Positions 17,043 through 25,608 of a stretch of 64,000 nt of DNA are shown here, piece by piece. The notes beneath the pieces are model-generated. The model saw only the letters and a program-made list of their open reading frames with translations. It was not told the DNA's origin and searched no databases. This stretch comes from CBDEGU01 sp965238045. GTDB lineage: Bacteria > Acidobacteriota > Terriglobia > Bryobacterales > UBA6623. Position numbers and translations under genes: made by a program. The stretch spans positions 806,001-870,000 of the forward strand of contig CBDEGU010000011.1 of NCBI GenBank assembly GCA_965238045.1, in the 5' to 3' direction. Each line of letters begins with the position of its first letter. Position 1 is the first letter of the stretch.

Positions 17043-18413
17043 ATGGGCGTTCACAAGACGAGCAAGGGCTTGGACCTTCCCTTGGAGGGCGAGCCCGAAC
17101 AGAGAATCGATCCTGTAGCAACGCCCCGGCGGGTGGCGCTGCTGGCGGACGACTACGCGGGCATGAAGCCGACCATGCGGGTGCGAGCCGGTGGCGAGGT
17201 GCGTCGCGGGCAGTTGCTCTTCGAGGATAAGAAAATCCCGGGCGTGCGCCACACCTCCCCGGCGTCGGGGAAGATCGTGGCGATCCATCGCGGGGCGCGG
17301 AGAGCATTTCAGTCCGTAGTGATCGAGCTGGATCAGGCCGAGCGGGCCGGCGGCGGCGATAGCGTTTCCTTCGATGCCCACAGCGGCGCCCCGCCCGGGG
17401 CGTTGAGCCGGCAGCAGGTCAAGGATTTGCTGCTGGAATCAGGTTCGTGGACGGCGCTGCGGACGCGACCTTTCAGCCGTACGGCGAACCCGGCCGATGT
17501 GCCGCATTCGATTTTCGTCACGGCCCTCGACACGCAGCCCCTCGCCCCGTCGGCCGATGTGGCGCTGGCGGGGAAGGAAGTTCATTTCGAGCGCGGACTG
17601 CGAGTGCTGGCGCGGCTCACCGACGGCGCGGTGTATGTTTGCAAGGGGCCGGGCAGTGCGATCCCGGTACCGCGGGAGCCGCCGTTTCGGGAAGAAGTCT
17701 TTGCGGGGCCGCATCCATCGGGCACGGTCGGGCTGCACATCCATGTGCTGGACCCGGTCGATGCCAACAAGCTGGTCTGGCACCTGAACTACCAGGACAC
17801 CGCCGCGATCGGCAAGCTCTTTGGCGACGGCACACTGGAGGTGGAGCGGGTGATCTCGATCGCCGGCCCTTCGGTACGGAGGCCCCGGCTGCTGCGAACG
17901 CGGCTGGGAGTTGGGATCGATGACCTGATTTCGGGGGAAATCAGCGACGCAGAGCAGCGCGTGATCTCCGGTTCGGTGCTCTCGGGAAGGGCGGCGGCGG
18001 GCGATATTTTCGGCTATTTAGGGCGCTATCATCACCAAGTTTCAGTCATTCGTGAGGGCCGCGAGCGACAGTTTCTCGGCTGGCTCTGGCCCGGCGCCGG
18101 CAAGTACTCGACGGTCAATACCTTTCTGGCCAAGCTGAGGCCCGGCAAGCGCTTCGGATTTTCCACCACGAGCAATGGTTCGCGCCGCGCGATGGTTCCC
18201 ATCGGCATGTACGAACGGGTCATGCCGATGGACATTCCGCCGACGTTCTTGCTGCGGGCGCTGCTCTCGGGCGATGTGGAGCGAGCCCAGGAGATGGGGT
18301 GCTTGGAACTGGACGAAGAAGATCTGGCGTTGTGCTCGTTTGTATGCCCGGGCAAGGCCGAGTACGGTCCGCTGTTGCGGGACGTGCTGACGAGGATTGA
18401 GAAAGAAGGCTAA
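17043..18413 (+). CDS. nqrA: Na+-translocating NADH:quinone oxidoreductase subunit A
   Basis: A 456-residue peripheral subunit from ATG 17043. The start MGVHKTSKGLDLPLEGEP matches the family's N-terminal KGLDLP motif. The biotinyl/lipoyl-like fold typical of NqrA is seen around KKIPGVRHTSPASGKIVAI, and the central and C-terminal conserved segments (HIHVLDPVDANKLVWHLNYQD, PMDIPPTFLLRALL) are intact. NqrA lacks a bound flavin or Fe-S centre and sits on the cytoplasmic side, near the quinone site. Its TAA overlaps the nqrB ATG (TAATGA), so the two are translationally coupled. First gene of an eight-gene cluster encoding the complete complex and two maturation factors. Confidence 0.95.
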   Translation: MGVHKTSKGLDLPLEGEPEQRIDPVATPRRVALLADDYAGMKPTMRVRAGGEVRRGQLLFEDKKIPGVRHTSPASGKIVAIHRGARRAFQSVVIELDQAERAGGGDSVSFDAHSGAPPGALSRQQVKDLLLESGSWTALRTRPFSRTANPADVPHSIFVTALDTQPLAPSADVALAGKEVHFERGLRVLARLTDGAVYVCKGPGSAIPVPREPPFREEVFAGPHPSGTVGLHIHVLDPVDANKLVWHLNYQDTAAIGKLFGDGTLEVERVISIAGPSVRRPRLLRTRLGVGIDDLISGEISDAEQRVISGSVLSGRAAAGDIFGYLGRYHHQVSVIREGRERQFLGWLWPGAGKYSTVNTFLAKLRPGKRFGFSTTSNGSRRAMVPIGMYERVMPMDIPPTFLLRALLSGDVERAQEMGCLELDEEDLALCSFVCPGKAEYGPLLRDVLTRIEKEG

Positions 18414-19636
18414 TGAAGCAATTGCGCTCGCTGCTGGATTCCCAGGCGAAACATTTCGGGAAGGGCGGGAAGCTTGAATCTCTGTATCCGCTCTACGAAA
18501 TGGCGGACACGTTTCTCTATACGCCCGGCGAGGTAACGCGGGGAGCGTCGCATGTTCGCGACGGCCTGGACCTGAAACGCATGATGATGACGGTGGTCGT
18601 CGCGCTGCTGCCGTGTGTTTTCATGGCCATGTACAACACCGGGTATCAGGCGCACCTGGCGATCGCGCGGGGCGCGCTGCCTCTGGATGGCTGGCAGACC
18701 GAAGCCGTCCGCTGGCTGGGATATGGGGCCTGGGATCCGGGCGACGTGGCGGGCTGCGTGGTCCACGGAGCGCTGTACTACTTGCCGGTCCTGCTGGTGA
18801 CATTTTTCGTGGGCGGCAACTGCGAGGCGATCTTCGCGGTGGTGCGCCGTCACGAGATCAACGAAGGGTTTCTGGTGACGGGCATGCTCTTTCCGCTGAT
18901 CTTGCCGCCGACGATCCCTCTGTGGCAGGTGGGCCTGGGTGTCGCTTTCGGCGTGGTGGTGGGCAAGGAAATTTTTGGCGGAACCGGGATGAACATTCTC
19001 AACCCGGCGCTGACGGCGCGGGCGTTTCTGTTCTTCTCCTATCCGGGGCAGATCTCAGGTGATCGGGCATGGATCGCGGCCGATACGATGGCCGACGGCG
19101 TGAGCGGAGCGACCTGGCTGGCAACGGCCGCGACCAGCGGTCCCAGCGCGCTCCTAGAGGGGGTTGCGTGGCAGGATGCCTTCTTGGGACTGGTGCCCGG
19201 CTCGATGGGCGAGACCTCGGCGCTGGCGTGTCTGTTCGGCGCGGCGGTGCTGATCATCACGCGCATCGGATCGTGGCGCATCATGGCCGGGGTACTGGCC
19301 GGATCGTTCGCGATGACGGCGCTGCTCAACGCGGCCGGCTCGGAGACCAATCCGCTGTTCTCGATGCCCTTCCACTGGCACGCCGTGCTGGGAGGCTGGG
19401 CCTTCGGCGCGGTGTTCATGGCCACCGACCCGGTTTCGGCGGCACATTCCCAGACCGGCAAGTACATCTACGGGTTCCTGATCGGGCTGCTGGCGATCTT
19501 GATTCGGGTGGTCAATCCGGCGTATCCCGAGGGCATGATGCTCGCGATTCTGTTCATGAATCTATTCGCGGCGCTGATTGATTATTTTGTCGTGCAGTCG
19601 AACATCAAGCGCCGGAGGGCTCGCTATGCGGCATAG
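18413..19636 (+). CDS. nqrB: Na+-NQR subunit B (covalent FMN, Na+ channel subunit)
   Basis: A 407-residue membrane protein with about ten transmembrane helices after a 55-residue cytoplasmic N-terminus. The sequence SGAT (about residues 231-234, in ADGVSGATWLA) is the site where ApbE attaches FMN to Thr through a phosphoester bond, matching Thr236 of Vibrio cholerae NqrB. The protein also carries riboflavin and forms part of the Na+ path. Conserved segments NPALTARAFLFFSYPG and HAVLGGWAFGAVFMATDPVSAAHS are intact. It overlaps nqrA by 1 bp and nqrC by 11 bp. Confidence 0.95.
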   Translation: MKQLRSLLDSQAKHFGKGGKLESLYPLYEMADTFLYTPGEVTRGASHVRDGLDLKRMMMTVVVALLPCVFMAMYNTGYQAHLAIARGALPLDGWQTEAVRWLGYGAWDPGDVAGCVVHGALYYLPVLLVTFFVGGNCEAIFAVVRRHEINEGFLVTGMLFPLILPPTIPLWQVGLGVAFGVVVGKEIFGGTGMNILNPALTARAFLFFSYPGQISGDRAWIAADTMADGVSGATWLATAATSGPSALLEGVAWQDAFLGLVPGSMGETSALACLFGAAVLIITRIGSWRIMAGVLAGSFAMTALLNAAGSETNPLFSMPFHWHAVLGGWAFGAVFMATDPVSAAHSQTGKYIYGFLIGLLAILIRVVNPAYPEGMMLAILFMNLFAALIDYFVVQSNIKRRRARYAA

Positions 19637-20408
19637 CGTCACCTACACGTTCCTTTTCGCCGGCGCGGTGTGCGTGATCTGCGCCGTATTGGTTTCCACT
19701 TCGGCGGTGTCGCTGGCGGATCGTCAGCGGGCCAATGCCCTGCGGTACAAGAGAAAGAACGTGCTGATCGCCGCCGGGCTGATTGGCAGTACCGAGAAAG
19801 TGACGGCGGAAGACATCAACGAGCGATTTGAAAACGTTCGGCCGGTGGCGATTGATCTCGAAACCGGCGAGATGGTGGAGGATTTTGACACCGCCTCCTA
19901 CGACCAGCAGAAAGCCAAGACCGATCCGGAGATGAGCCGCGAGGCGCCGCCGAATCTCTCGGTCATTAAGAAGTTGCCGAAGTACGCGGTGGTGTACCAG
20001 GTGATCGGCAAGCAGGATCAGGTCGAGATGCTCGTGCTGCCGGTCGAAGGCTACGGACTGTGGACGACCTTGTACGGATTTCTGGCGCTGAGGGCCGACA
20101 CCAAGACGATCGCGGGCTTGACGTATTACCAGCATGGCGAAACGCCGGGACTAGGCGGTGAGGTCGACAATCCGCGCTGGAAAGACCTCTGGCCGGGCCG
20201 CGTGGCGTTCGACGAGGCCGGCCGGCCGGTGATCGAGGTGATCAAGGGGCCAGCCGGGCCGGCCGATGAGGATCCTCATCGGGTCGATGGGCTTGCGGGC
20301 GCGACGCTGACCAGCCGGGGCGTGACGAGGATGCTGCAATTCTGGCTCGGCGAGCACGGGTTCGGCCCCTATTTGGCGAAGTTTCGGGAAAGCCGCGGGG
20401 CATCATGA
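19626..20408 (+). CDS. nqrC: Na+-NQR subunit C (covalent FMN)
   Basis: A 260-residue protein from ATG 19626, with GGAGGG upstream, overlapping the nqrB end. One N-terminal transmembrane helix (residues 5-27) anchors a periplasmic FMN-binding domain. The flavinylation site is DGLAGATLTS, with the acceptor Thr at about 227; the usual motif is D-x2-S/T-G-A-T, so Ala in place of Ser/Thr is a mild deviation. ETPGLGGEVDNPRW is a conserved family segment. Its TGA overlaps the ATG of the first of three micro-ORFs leading to nqrD. Confidence 0.94.
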   Translation: MRHSVTYTFLFAGAVCVICAVLVSTSAVSLADRQRANALRYKRKNVLIAAGLIGSTEKVTAEDINERFENVRPVAIDLETGEMVEDFDTASYDQQKAKTDPEMSREAPPNLSVIKKLPKYAVVYQVIGKQDQVEMLVLPVEGYGLWTTLYGFLALRADTKTIAGLTYYQHGETPGLGGEVDNPRWKDLWPGRVAFDEAGRPVIEVIKGPAGPADEDPHRVDGLAGATLTSRGVTRMLQFWLGEHGFGPYLAKFRESRGAS

Positions 20409-20459
20409 GAAAAAGGGCATCATGAGAAGGAAGGAATCATGAGAAGGGAGCAAGCGTGA
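20405..20459 (+). promoter_or_regulatory. 17-bp tandem repeat encoding a chain of overlapping micro-ORFs between nqrC and nqrD
   Basis: ATGs at 20405, 20422 and 20439 each open a six-codon frame (MRKRAS, MRRKES, MRREQA) ending in TGA that overlaps the next ATG or GTG as ATGA/GTGA. The period is exactly 17 bp. Each unit carries an AAGG/AAGGGAG purine tract that can act as ribosome site for the next start. The chain connects the nqrC stop (20406-20408) to the nqrD start (GTG 20456 or ATG 20459), so ribosomes could pass from nqrC to nqrD by repeated termination and reinitiation. Confidence 0.6.
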
Positions 20460-21085
20460 TGGCGAGCCCCGTGAAGAAAGCGCTGCTCGACCCGCTGGTC
20501 GAGAATAACCCCATCGCGATGCAGGTACTAGGGATTTGCTCGGCGCTGGCGGTGACGACGAAGCTCGAAACCTCGGCGGTGATGTGCGGCGCGCTGCTGT
20601 TTGTTATCACGCTGTCGAATGTTTCGGTGAGCCTGATTCGGGAGCACATTCCGTCGTCGATCCGGATCATCGTGCAGCTTACGATCATCGCCTCGCTGGT
20701 GATCGTCGCCGACCAGTTTCTGAAGGCGTATTTGTTTGACATCAGCAAGCAGCTTTCGGTGTTCGTAGGCCTGATTATCACCAACTGCATCATCATGGGC
20801 CGCGCCGAGGCGTTCGCCATGCAGAATGGTCCGGGGCGAAGCGCGGCCGACGGCATCGGCAACGGACTCGGCTACAGCGTGGTGCTGCTCATCGTCGGAG
20901 CGTTTCGCGAGTTGTTCGGAGCGGGCAAACTCTTCGGCTATACGATTCTGCCGCTGGTGACCGAAGGCGGCTGGTACAACCCGAACGGAATCATGGTGAG
21001 TTCGCCCGGGGCGTTCTTCCTGATCGGGTTCTTGATCTGGGGTTTGCGGAGCTGGAAGACCGATCAGATCGAGGAGGGGGCCTGA
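20459..21085 (+). CDS. nqrD: Na+-NQR subunit D
   Basis: A 208-residue integral membrane protein with six transmembrane helices; GTG 20456 is an equally possible start one codon earlier. It is homologous to NqrE and to RnfE/RnfA, the two forming an inverted pair that coordinates a 2Fe-2S centre in the membrane; conserved Cys in LGICSALAV and ITNCIIMGRAEAFAM are the expected ligands. AAGGGAG at 20444-20450 serves as ribosome site. nqrE follows after 1 bp. Confidence 0.95.
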   Translation: MASPVKKALLDPLVENNPIAMQVLGICSALAVTTKLETSAVMCGALLFVITLSNVSVSLIREHIPSSIRIIVQLTIIASLVIVADQFLKAYLFDISKQLSVFVGLIITNCIIMGRAEAFAMQNGPGRSAADGIGNGLGYSVVLLIVGAFRELFGAGKLFGYTILPLVTEGGWYNPNGIMVSSPGAFFLIGFLIWGLRSWKTDQIEEGA

Positions 21086-21086
21086 G

Positions 21087-21701
21087 ATGGAACACTACCT
21101 CAGCCTTGCCGTCAAGGCGATCTTCGTCGAGAACATGGCGCTAGCCTTCTTCCTGGGGATGTGCTCGTTTCTGGCTGTCTCGAAGAAGGTCAGCACGGCG
21201 ATCGGTCTGGGCGCGGCGGTCGTCGTTGTGCTCACGCTCACGGTCCCGATGAACAACCTGATCTATCGCCACTTGCTGAGGGAAGGCGGGATGAGCTGGA
21301 TCGATCCGAGTTTGGCGCGGTATGATCTGTCGTTTCTCGGATTCCTGTGCTATATCGGCACGATCGCGGCGATGGTGCAGATTGTGGAGATGGCGCTCGA
21401 TCGCTTTGCTCCGGTGCTGTATCACGCCCTGGGGATCTTCTTGCCGCTGATCGCGGTGAACTGCGCCATTCTGGGCGCGTCGCTGTTCATGGTGGAGCGG
21501 GATTACACGCTGGCCGAAAGCGTGGTGTATGGGTTCGGGTCGGGCATGGGCTGGGCGCTGGCGATTGTGGCCCTGGCGTCGATTCGCGAGAGGATGCACT
21601 ACAGCAACGTGCCCCCGGCTTTGCGAGGGCTGGGAATTACGTTCATTGTGACGGGATTGATGGCGATTGGATTCATGGCGTTCGCCGGAGTGCAACTCTA
21701 G
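21087..21701 (+). CDS. nqrE: Na+-NQR subunit E
   Basis: A 204-residue membrane protein with six helices and inverted topology relative to NqrD. The conserved Cys residues are in FFLGMCSFLAVSKK and AVNCAILGASLFMVER, the intramembrane 2Fe-2S site shared with NqrD. ATG 21087 follows the nqrD TGA by 1 bp, with GAGGAGG upstream in the nqrD end. The protein is of normal length and intact. Confidence 0.95.
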   Translation: MEHYLSLAVKAIFVENMALAFFLGMCSFLAVSKKVSTAIGLGAAVVVVLTLTVPMNNLIYRHLLREGGMSWIDPSLARYDLSFLGFLCYIGTIAAMVQIVEMALDRFAPVLYHALGIFLPLIAVNCAILGASLFMVERDYTLAESVVYGFGSGMGWALAIVALASIRERMHYSNVPPALRGLGITFIVTGLMAIGFMAFAGVQL

Positions 21702-21739
21702 CGGCGGGCGGGAAAAGGCAGTAACAAGGCACTGGAACG

Positions 21740-22966
21740 ATGACCGTACTGTTGGGAGTGTTCATGTTCACCACCGTCATTCTGACGCTGGTGGCGGTAT
21801 TGATGGCGGCTCGCGCAAAACTCGTCGCCGACGGCGAAGTGGACATCCTCATCAACGACGACGCCGGCAAGGCGATCACGGTGCGGACGGGCGGGACGTT
21901 GCTGGGCGCTCTGGCGGCCCAACGGATCTTCATCCCCTCGGCTTGCGGCGGCAAGGGCAGTTGCGGGGTTTGCAAGGTGGATGTGCTCGAAGGCGGTGGC
22001 GCCATGCTTCCCACCGAGACGGCCCACGTCACCCGGCGCGAGGCGCGCCAGGGCTGCCGTCTGGCCTGTCAGGTGAAAGTAAAGCAGGATCTAAAAATTC
22101 AGGTACCCGCCGAAGTCTTCGACATGCGCCAGTGGAAGTGCACGGTGCGCTCGAACAGGAACGTGGCGACCTTCATCAAAGAGTTTGTCATCGAGTTGCC
22201 CGAGGGTGAGTCGGTCCCCTTCCGCGCCGGCGGATACATTCAGATCGAGTGCCCCCCGCACACGGCCGACTACAAGGATTTCGACATCGACGAGGAGTAC
22301 CGGCCCGATTGGGACAAGTTTCGCCTCTGGAACCTGACTTCCACCTGTGCCGAACCCATTACCCGCGCCTATTCGATGGCGAACTACCCGCAAGAGAAGG
22401 GCATCATCATGCTCAATGTCCGGGTGGCGACGCCGCCGCCGCGGGCTCCCAAGGGGACGCCGCCCGGCATCATGTCGTCGTACATGTTCCACTGCAAGCC
22501 GGGCGATGAAGTGACGATTTCGGGTCCGTTCGGGGACTTTTTCGCCAAGGACAGCGACGCCGAGATGGTCTTCCTCGGAGGCGGCGCGGGCATGGCGCCG
22601 ATGCGGTCGCACATCTTCGATCAGTTTATGCGGCTCCACACCAAGCGCAAGGTGTCGTACTGGTACGGCGCAAGGAGCCTGCGCGAGGCCTTCTATATCG
22701 ATCATTTCGACAAGCTGCAGGCCGAGAACCCAAACTTCACCTGGCATCTCGCGCTCTCGGAACCTCTGCCGGAAGAGCACTGGACGGGCTACGTCGGATT
22801 CATTCACCAGGTGTTGTACGAAAACTACCTGCGGGACCACGAGGCGCCTGAGGATGTCGAGTATTACGTGTGCGGGCCACCGCCCATGATGTCGGCTTGC
22901 TTCAAGATGCTCGACGATCTGGGCGTCGAGCCGGAGAACATCGCGTCGGACGATTTCGGCAGCTAG
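21740..22966 (+). CDS. nqrF: Na+-NQR subunit F (NADH dehydrogenase, FAD and 2Fe-2S)
   Basis: A 408-residue subunit where NADH is oxidised. Residues 1-25 are a transmembrane anchor. The plant-ferredoxin-type 2Fe-2S domain has Cys 69, 75, 78 and 110 (CGGKGSCGVC...GCRLAC), almost the same numbering as V. cholerae NqrF. The FAD-binding motif is RAYSMANYP and the NADH-binding motif GGGAGMAPMRSH; the C-terminal YYVCGPPPM and the acidic end DDFGS are family hallmarks. Electrons go from FAD and the 2Fe-2S centre to NqrD/E, NqrC and NqrB. The 38-bp gap to nqrE is the largest between the structural genes after the micro-ORF array. Confidence 0.97.
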   Translation: MTVLLGVFMFTTVILTLVAVLMAARAKLVADGEVDILINDDAGKAITVRTGGTLLGALAAQRIFIPSACGGKGSCGVCKVDVLEGGGAMLPTETAHVTRREARQGCRLACQVKVKQDLKIQVPAEVFDMRQWKCTVRSNRNVATFIKEFVIELPEGESVPFRAGGYIQIECPPHTADYKDFDIDEEYRPDWDKFRLWNLTSTCAEPITRAYSMANYPQEKGIIMLNVRVATPPPRAPKGTPPGIMSSYMFHCKPGDEVTISGPFGDFFAKDSDAEMVFLGGGAGMAPMRSHIFDQFMRLHTKRKVSYWYGARSLREAFYIDHFDKLQAENPNFTWHLALSEPLPEEHWTGYVGFIHQVLYENYLRDHEAPEDVEYYVCGPPPMMSACFKMLDDLGVEPENIASDDFGS

Positions 22967-22969
22967 GCC

Positions 22970-24136
22970 GTGTCTGGTTTCCCACAGTATGGGTCGTTCT
23001 CTGGGAACGCGATCCCGGCTGCTGGCTCCCTCTCGGCGGACGGCACGCTCGGGCCGCGCACCCGGCGCGCTGGCCTGGTAGCCGCTGTTCTGATTGCCGC
23101 CGGGGCTTGCGCTTGCGGTGATAGCAGCCCCGCGGTGCGGGAGTACGTTTTCGAGGGGCCGGCGATGGGTACGACCTTTCAGGTCAAGGTCGCCGGTCGG
23201 GGCTGGTCGGCGGACCGGGAAGATGAAATCCGCCGCGCGATCGCGTCCGAACTCGACGATGTGAACCAGAAGATGTCGACCTACCTGGCGTCATCGGAGA
23301 TCTCGCGGTTCAACCGCGCCGAGACGACCCGCCCGCTGGTGGTTTCTTCCGAGACGATCGAGGTGCTGCTCGAAGCGGCCCGCATCAGCGCCGCCACCGG
23401 GGGCGCGTTCGATATCACGGTCGGGCCGCTGGTCGAAGCCTGGGGATTCGGGCCAGCGGGCGAGGCGGGCCCTGCTCCGGACGAGGAAACGATTCAGCGG
23501 CTTCTCGGGCGAGTGGGATGGCATAAGATCAAGGTGAACGAGAGAGAAAATACGGTTCGCAAGTTGGCACCCGACATCGAGTGCGACCTCTCGGCCATCG
23601 CCAAAGGATATGCGGTGGACCGCATCGCCGCGGCGCTTTCGAGGCGGGGGCCGCGGGCCTATATGATCGAAGTGGGCGGGGAGATCCGTTGCGCCGGCCA
23701 GAACACGGCCGGCGAGCCATGGCGGATCGCGATCGAGCGGCCGATGGCGGGCTCACGGCAGACCCAGCGAGTGCTGGCGCTCAGAGATATCGCCATGGCG
23801 AGTTCGGGCGATTATCGCAACTTCATCGAAAAGGACGGTGTTCGCTACTCGCATACGATCGACCCGCGCAGCGGGCGTCCGGCGATGCACCGGCTGGCGG
23901 CGGTCAGCGTGCTCGATGCGTCTTGCATGCGCGCCGACGCCTATGCCACGGCGCTGATGGTGATGGGCGAGAAGGAAGGTTTGCGGTTCGCCGAATCGAG
24001 CGGGCTGCTGGCTCTGTTTCTGATAAGAACCGCCAGTGGCGAGATCACGGAAGTGATGACGGCGGCGTTTCGAGAGCGGTTCGGCGGGGATGGCCCGGGA
24101 TCTAGGGCGGCCGGGCGATCCGCCGAGGAGGACTGA
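22970..24136 (+). CDS. apbE: FAD:protein FMN transferase (ApbE), lipoprotein
   Basis: A 388-residue enzyme from GTG 22970, 3 bp after nqrF. It splits FAD and attaches FMN to the Thr of NqrB and NqrC. The N-terminal extension (about 35 residues) precedes a hydrophobic segment ending LIAAGACAC, a lipobox-like site, so it is probably a periplasmic lipoprotein; an internal start nearer the signal is possible. Family motifs are GPAMGTTFQV, GGAFDITVGPLVEAWGFG, DLSAIAKGYAVD, EVGGEIRCAG, SGDYRNF, HTIDPRSG and ADAYATALMVMG (Mg2+ and FAD binding). Clustering with nqr fits its role exactly. Confidence 0.93.
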   Translation: MSGFPQYGSFSGNAIPAAGSLSADGTLGPRTRRAGLVAAVLIAAGACACGDSSPAVREYVFEGPAMGTTFQVKVAGRGWSADREDEIRRAIASELDDVNQKMSTYLASSEISRFNRAETTRPLVVSSETIEVLLEAARISAATGGAFDITVGPLVEAWGFGPAGEAGPAPDEETIQRLLGRVGWHKIKVNERENTVRKLAPDIECDLSAIAKGYAVDRIAAALSRRGPRAYMIEVGGEIRCAGQNTAGEPWRIAIERPMAGSRQTQRVLALRDIAMASSGDYRNFIEKDGVRYSHTIDPRSGRPAMHRLAAVSVLDASCMRADAYATALMVMGEKEGLRFAESSGLLALFLIRTASGEITEVMTAAFRERFGGDGPGSRAAGRSAEED

Positions 24137-24144
24137 AACTCGTC

Positions 24145-24369
24145 GTGCTGGGACTTGTGGTCATCACGGTCACTGTTTTCGCGGTTGTCATGCTGGCGAT
24201 GGCGGTCGGCGTCATCATGAAGCGGCCCTGTTTGCGCGGGTCCTGCGGCGGGCCGGAAGTTCTCGATTCCGAAGGCGACCCGGTGAGCTGCGAGGCCTGC
24301 CCGCGCCGCCGCGAGAATGCCGGCCAAGAGCCGGCGGCGGGCCGAACTTCTGCTGCAACGGGCCGTTAA
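24145..24369 (+). CDS. nqrM: NqrM, Na+-NQR iron-centre maturation protein (DUF539)
   Basis: A 74-residue membrane protein from GTG 24145. One N-terminal transmembrane helix (VVITVTVFAVVMLAMAVGVI) is followed by the conserved LRGSCGG and a second Cys pair, CEACP. In Vibrio NqrM is required to deliver iron to the NqrD/E cluster, and its four Cys are needed. Here the Cys pattern is C-x..C-x2-C with one further Cys before SCGG (KRPCLRGSCGG). It lies 8 bp after apbE and ends the nqr operon. The Gly/Ala-rich C-terminal tail is longer than in Vibrio. Confidence 0.88.
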   Translation: MLGLVVITVTVFAVVMLAMAVGVIMKRPCLRGSCGGPEVLDSEGDPVSCEACPRRRENAGQEPAAGRTSAATGR

Positions 24370-24377
24370 GCGGTGAG

Positions 24378-25550
24378 TTAGACGGTGAGCTGCCAGCGGG
24401 CCTGGCGAAGCACGGCGAAGCGCGATCCTTCCATGAGTTCGTACCAGACGGTCAGCAGTGTTCCGTCGCCGAGCTGTACCGTGGACGGATAGCCGAGGTC
24501 GCCGGTGTGGCCATCGCCGGAGAGGACGACCGGTTCGGACCAGCTTTGTCCATTGTCGTCGCTCACGCGCGCCTGATTGCCGTAGGGCTTGCGGCGATGC
24601 CCGTAGGTCATGAGCAGGCGTCCGCCGCCGAGGCGCAGGAGGTGAGAGGGCAGTCCCCAGACTCCGATCGAGTGGGGGATCGTCCAGGTGCGGCCGCCGT
24701 CGGCGGATTCACTTTGCAGTGTTTCGCGTTCGTTGGCCTTGTTGTGGTTGCGCATGTGGGCGATCAGCCGGCCGTTGGCGGCTTCGGTGATATGCAGTTC
24801 GTGGTATTGCTCATACGTGTCGCCGGGTCGCGTTGGGATTTCCGCCAGCCAGCGCCAGGTCGCGCCGTTGTCGGAGGAGTCGGCGACGCCGATGCGAGGG
24901 TACTTGTGCCAAAGGCGCTTGCCGGCGTAGATGACGCGGCCGTCCGAGAGAGCGACCGGGCCGTGAGGACTATTGACCGGGACACGGTAGGGAGCCGACC
25001 AGCTGACGCCTCCGTCGGTGCAGCGAATCATCCAGTTGCCGAGCATCCCTTCGCGCTGAGCGGCGGTGGTGCGATTGTGGGCCGCTTTCCAGCGCTGGAT
25101 CCGTTCCGTTGTCCAGGTGGCGAAACGGCCCTTGACGCCGGGCTTGGCGTCTCGGAGGTCGTCCTGGTAGGCGAGCGATGTGAAGGTGGTCGCCAGCAGC
25201 GAACCGTCGGGGGTCTCGCATACGCCGGCGTCTCGATCGTCGATGGCGGTATCAATCAGCACGCGCGGCCAGCTCCATGATTTGCCGCCGTCTCTCGAAC
25301 GCATCAGTTCCACGCGTCCAAACGGGCAGACGTGCCATTCGCGGCCTCCCGAGCACACGAGCAGCAACTCACCCGAGCGGCGGCGCGCCAGAGTGGGCCA
25401 GCCGTGGTAGAGATTAGGGCGTTTGCTGATGATTTCGACCGACTCGACACTTGCCTTGGGTGAGGCGGACGCGAGCCGGGGCGCCAGTGCGCAACCAGCC
25501 GCGGCTGCGCCCGTGCGTAGGACGTTTCTTCTAGTGATGGGATGCGTCAT
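24378..25550 (-). CDS. Tat-exported sialidase-like (BNR-repeat) protein
   Basis: A 390-residue protein from ATG 25550, with AGGAG 9 bp upstream. The N-terminus TRRNVLRTGAAAAGCALAP is a twin-arginine signal. The rest is a six-bladed propeller with five Asp boxes (SRDGGKSWS, CTDGGVSWS, SSDNGATWR, SADGGRTWT, SDDNGQSWS), the signature of exo-sialidase/neuraminidase-fold glycosidases. Whether it cleaves sialic acids is unproven; relatives in Acidobacteria and Planctomycetes are mostly uncharacterised. It is convergent with nqrM and 58 bp upstream of a second Tat-exported protein of the DHDPS/sialic-acid-aldolase family, so the two may act on one exported pathway. Confidence 0.85.
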   Translation of the reverse strand: MTHPITRRNVLRTGAAAAGCALAPRLASASPKASVESVEIISKRPNLYHGWPTLARRRSGELLLVCSGGREWHVCPFGRVELMRSRDGGKSWSWPRVLIDTAIDDRDAGVCETPDGSLLATTFTSLAYQDDLRDAKPGVKGRFATWTTERIQRWKAAHNRTTAAQREGMLGNWMIRCTDGGVSWSAPYRVPVNSPHGPVALSDGRVIYAGKRLWHKYPRIGVADSSDNGATWRWLAEIPTRPGDTYEQYHELHITEAANGRLIAHMRNHNKANERETLQSESADGGRTWTIPHSIGVWGLPSHLLRLGGGRLLMTYGHRRKPYGNQARVSDDNGQSWSEPVVLSGDGHTGDLGYPSTVQLGDGTLLTVWYELMEGSRFAVLRQARWQLTV

Positions 25551-25608
25551 GGGGAAAGTCTCCTGGTGGCTGCTGAACTCCTTTGGGCGGCGAAGGGTGA
25601 AGGGAAGG

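Noticed and set aside
20405..20459. Treating the 17-bp array between nqrC and nqrD as a CRISPR-like or mobile repeat
   Set aside because: Units are directly adjacent without spacers and carry translation signals; coupling is the better explanation.
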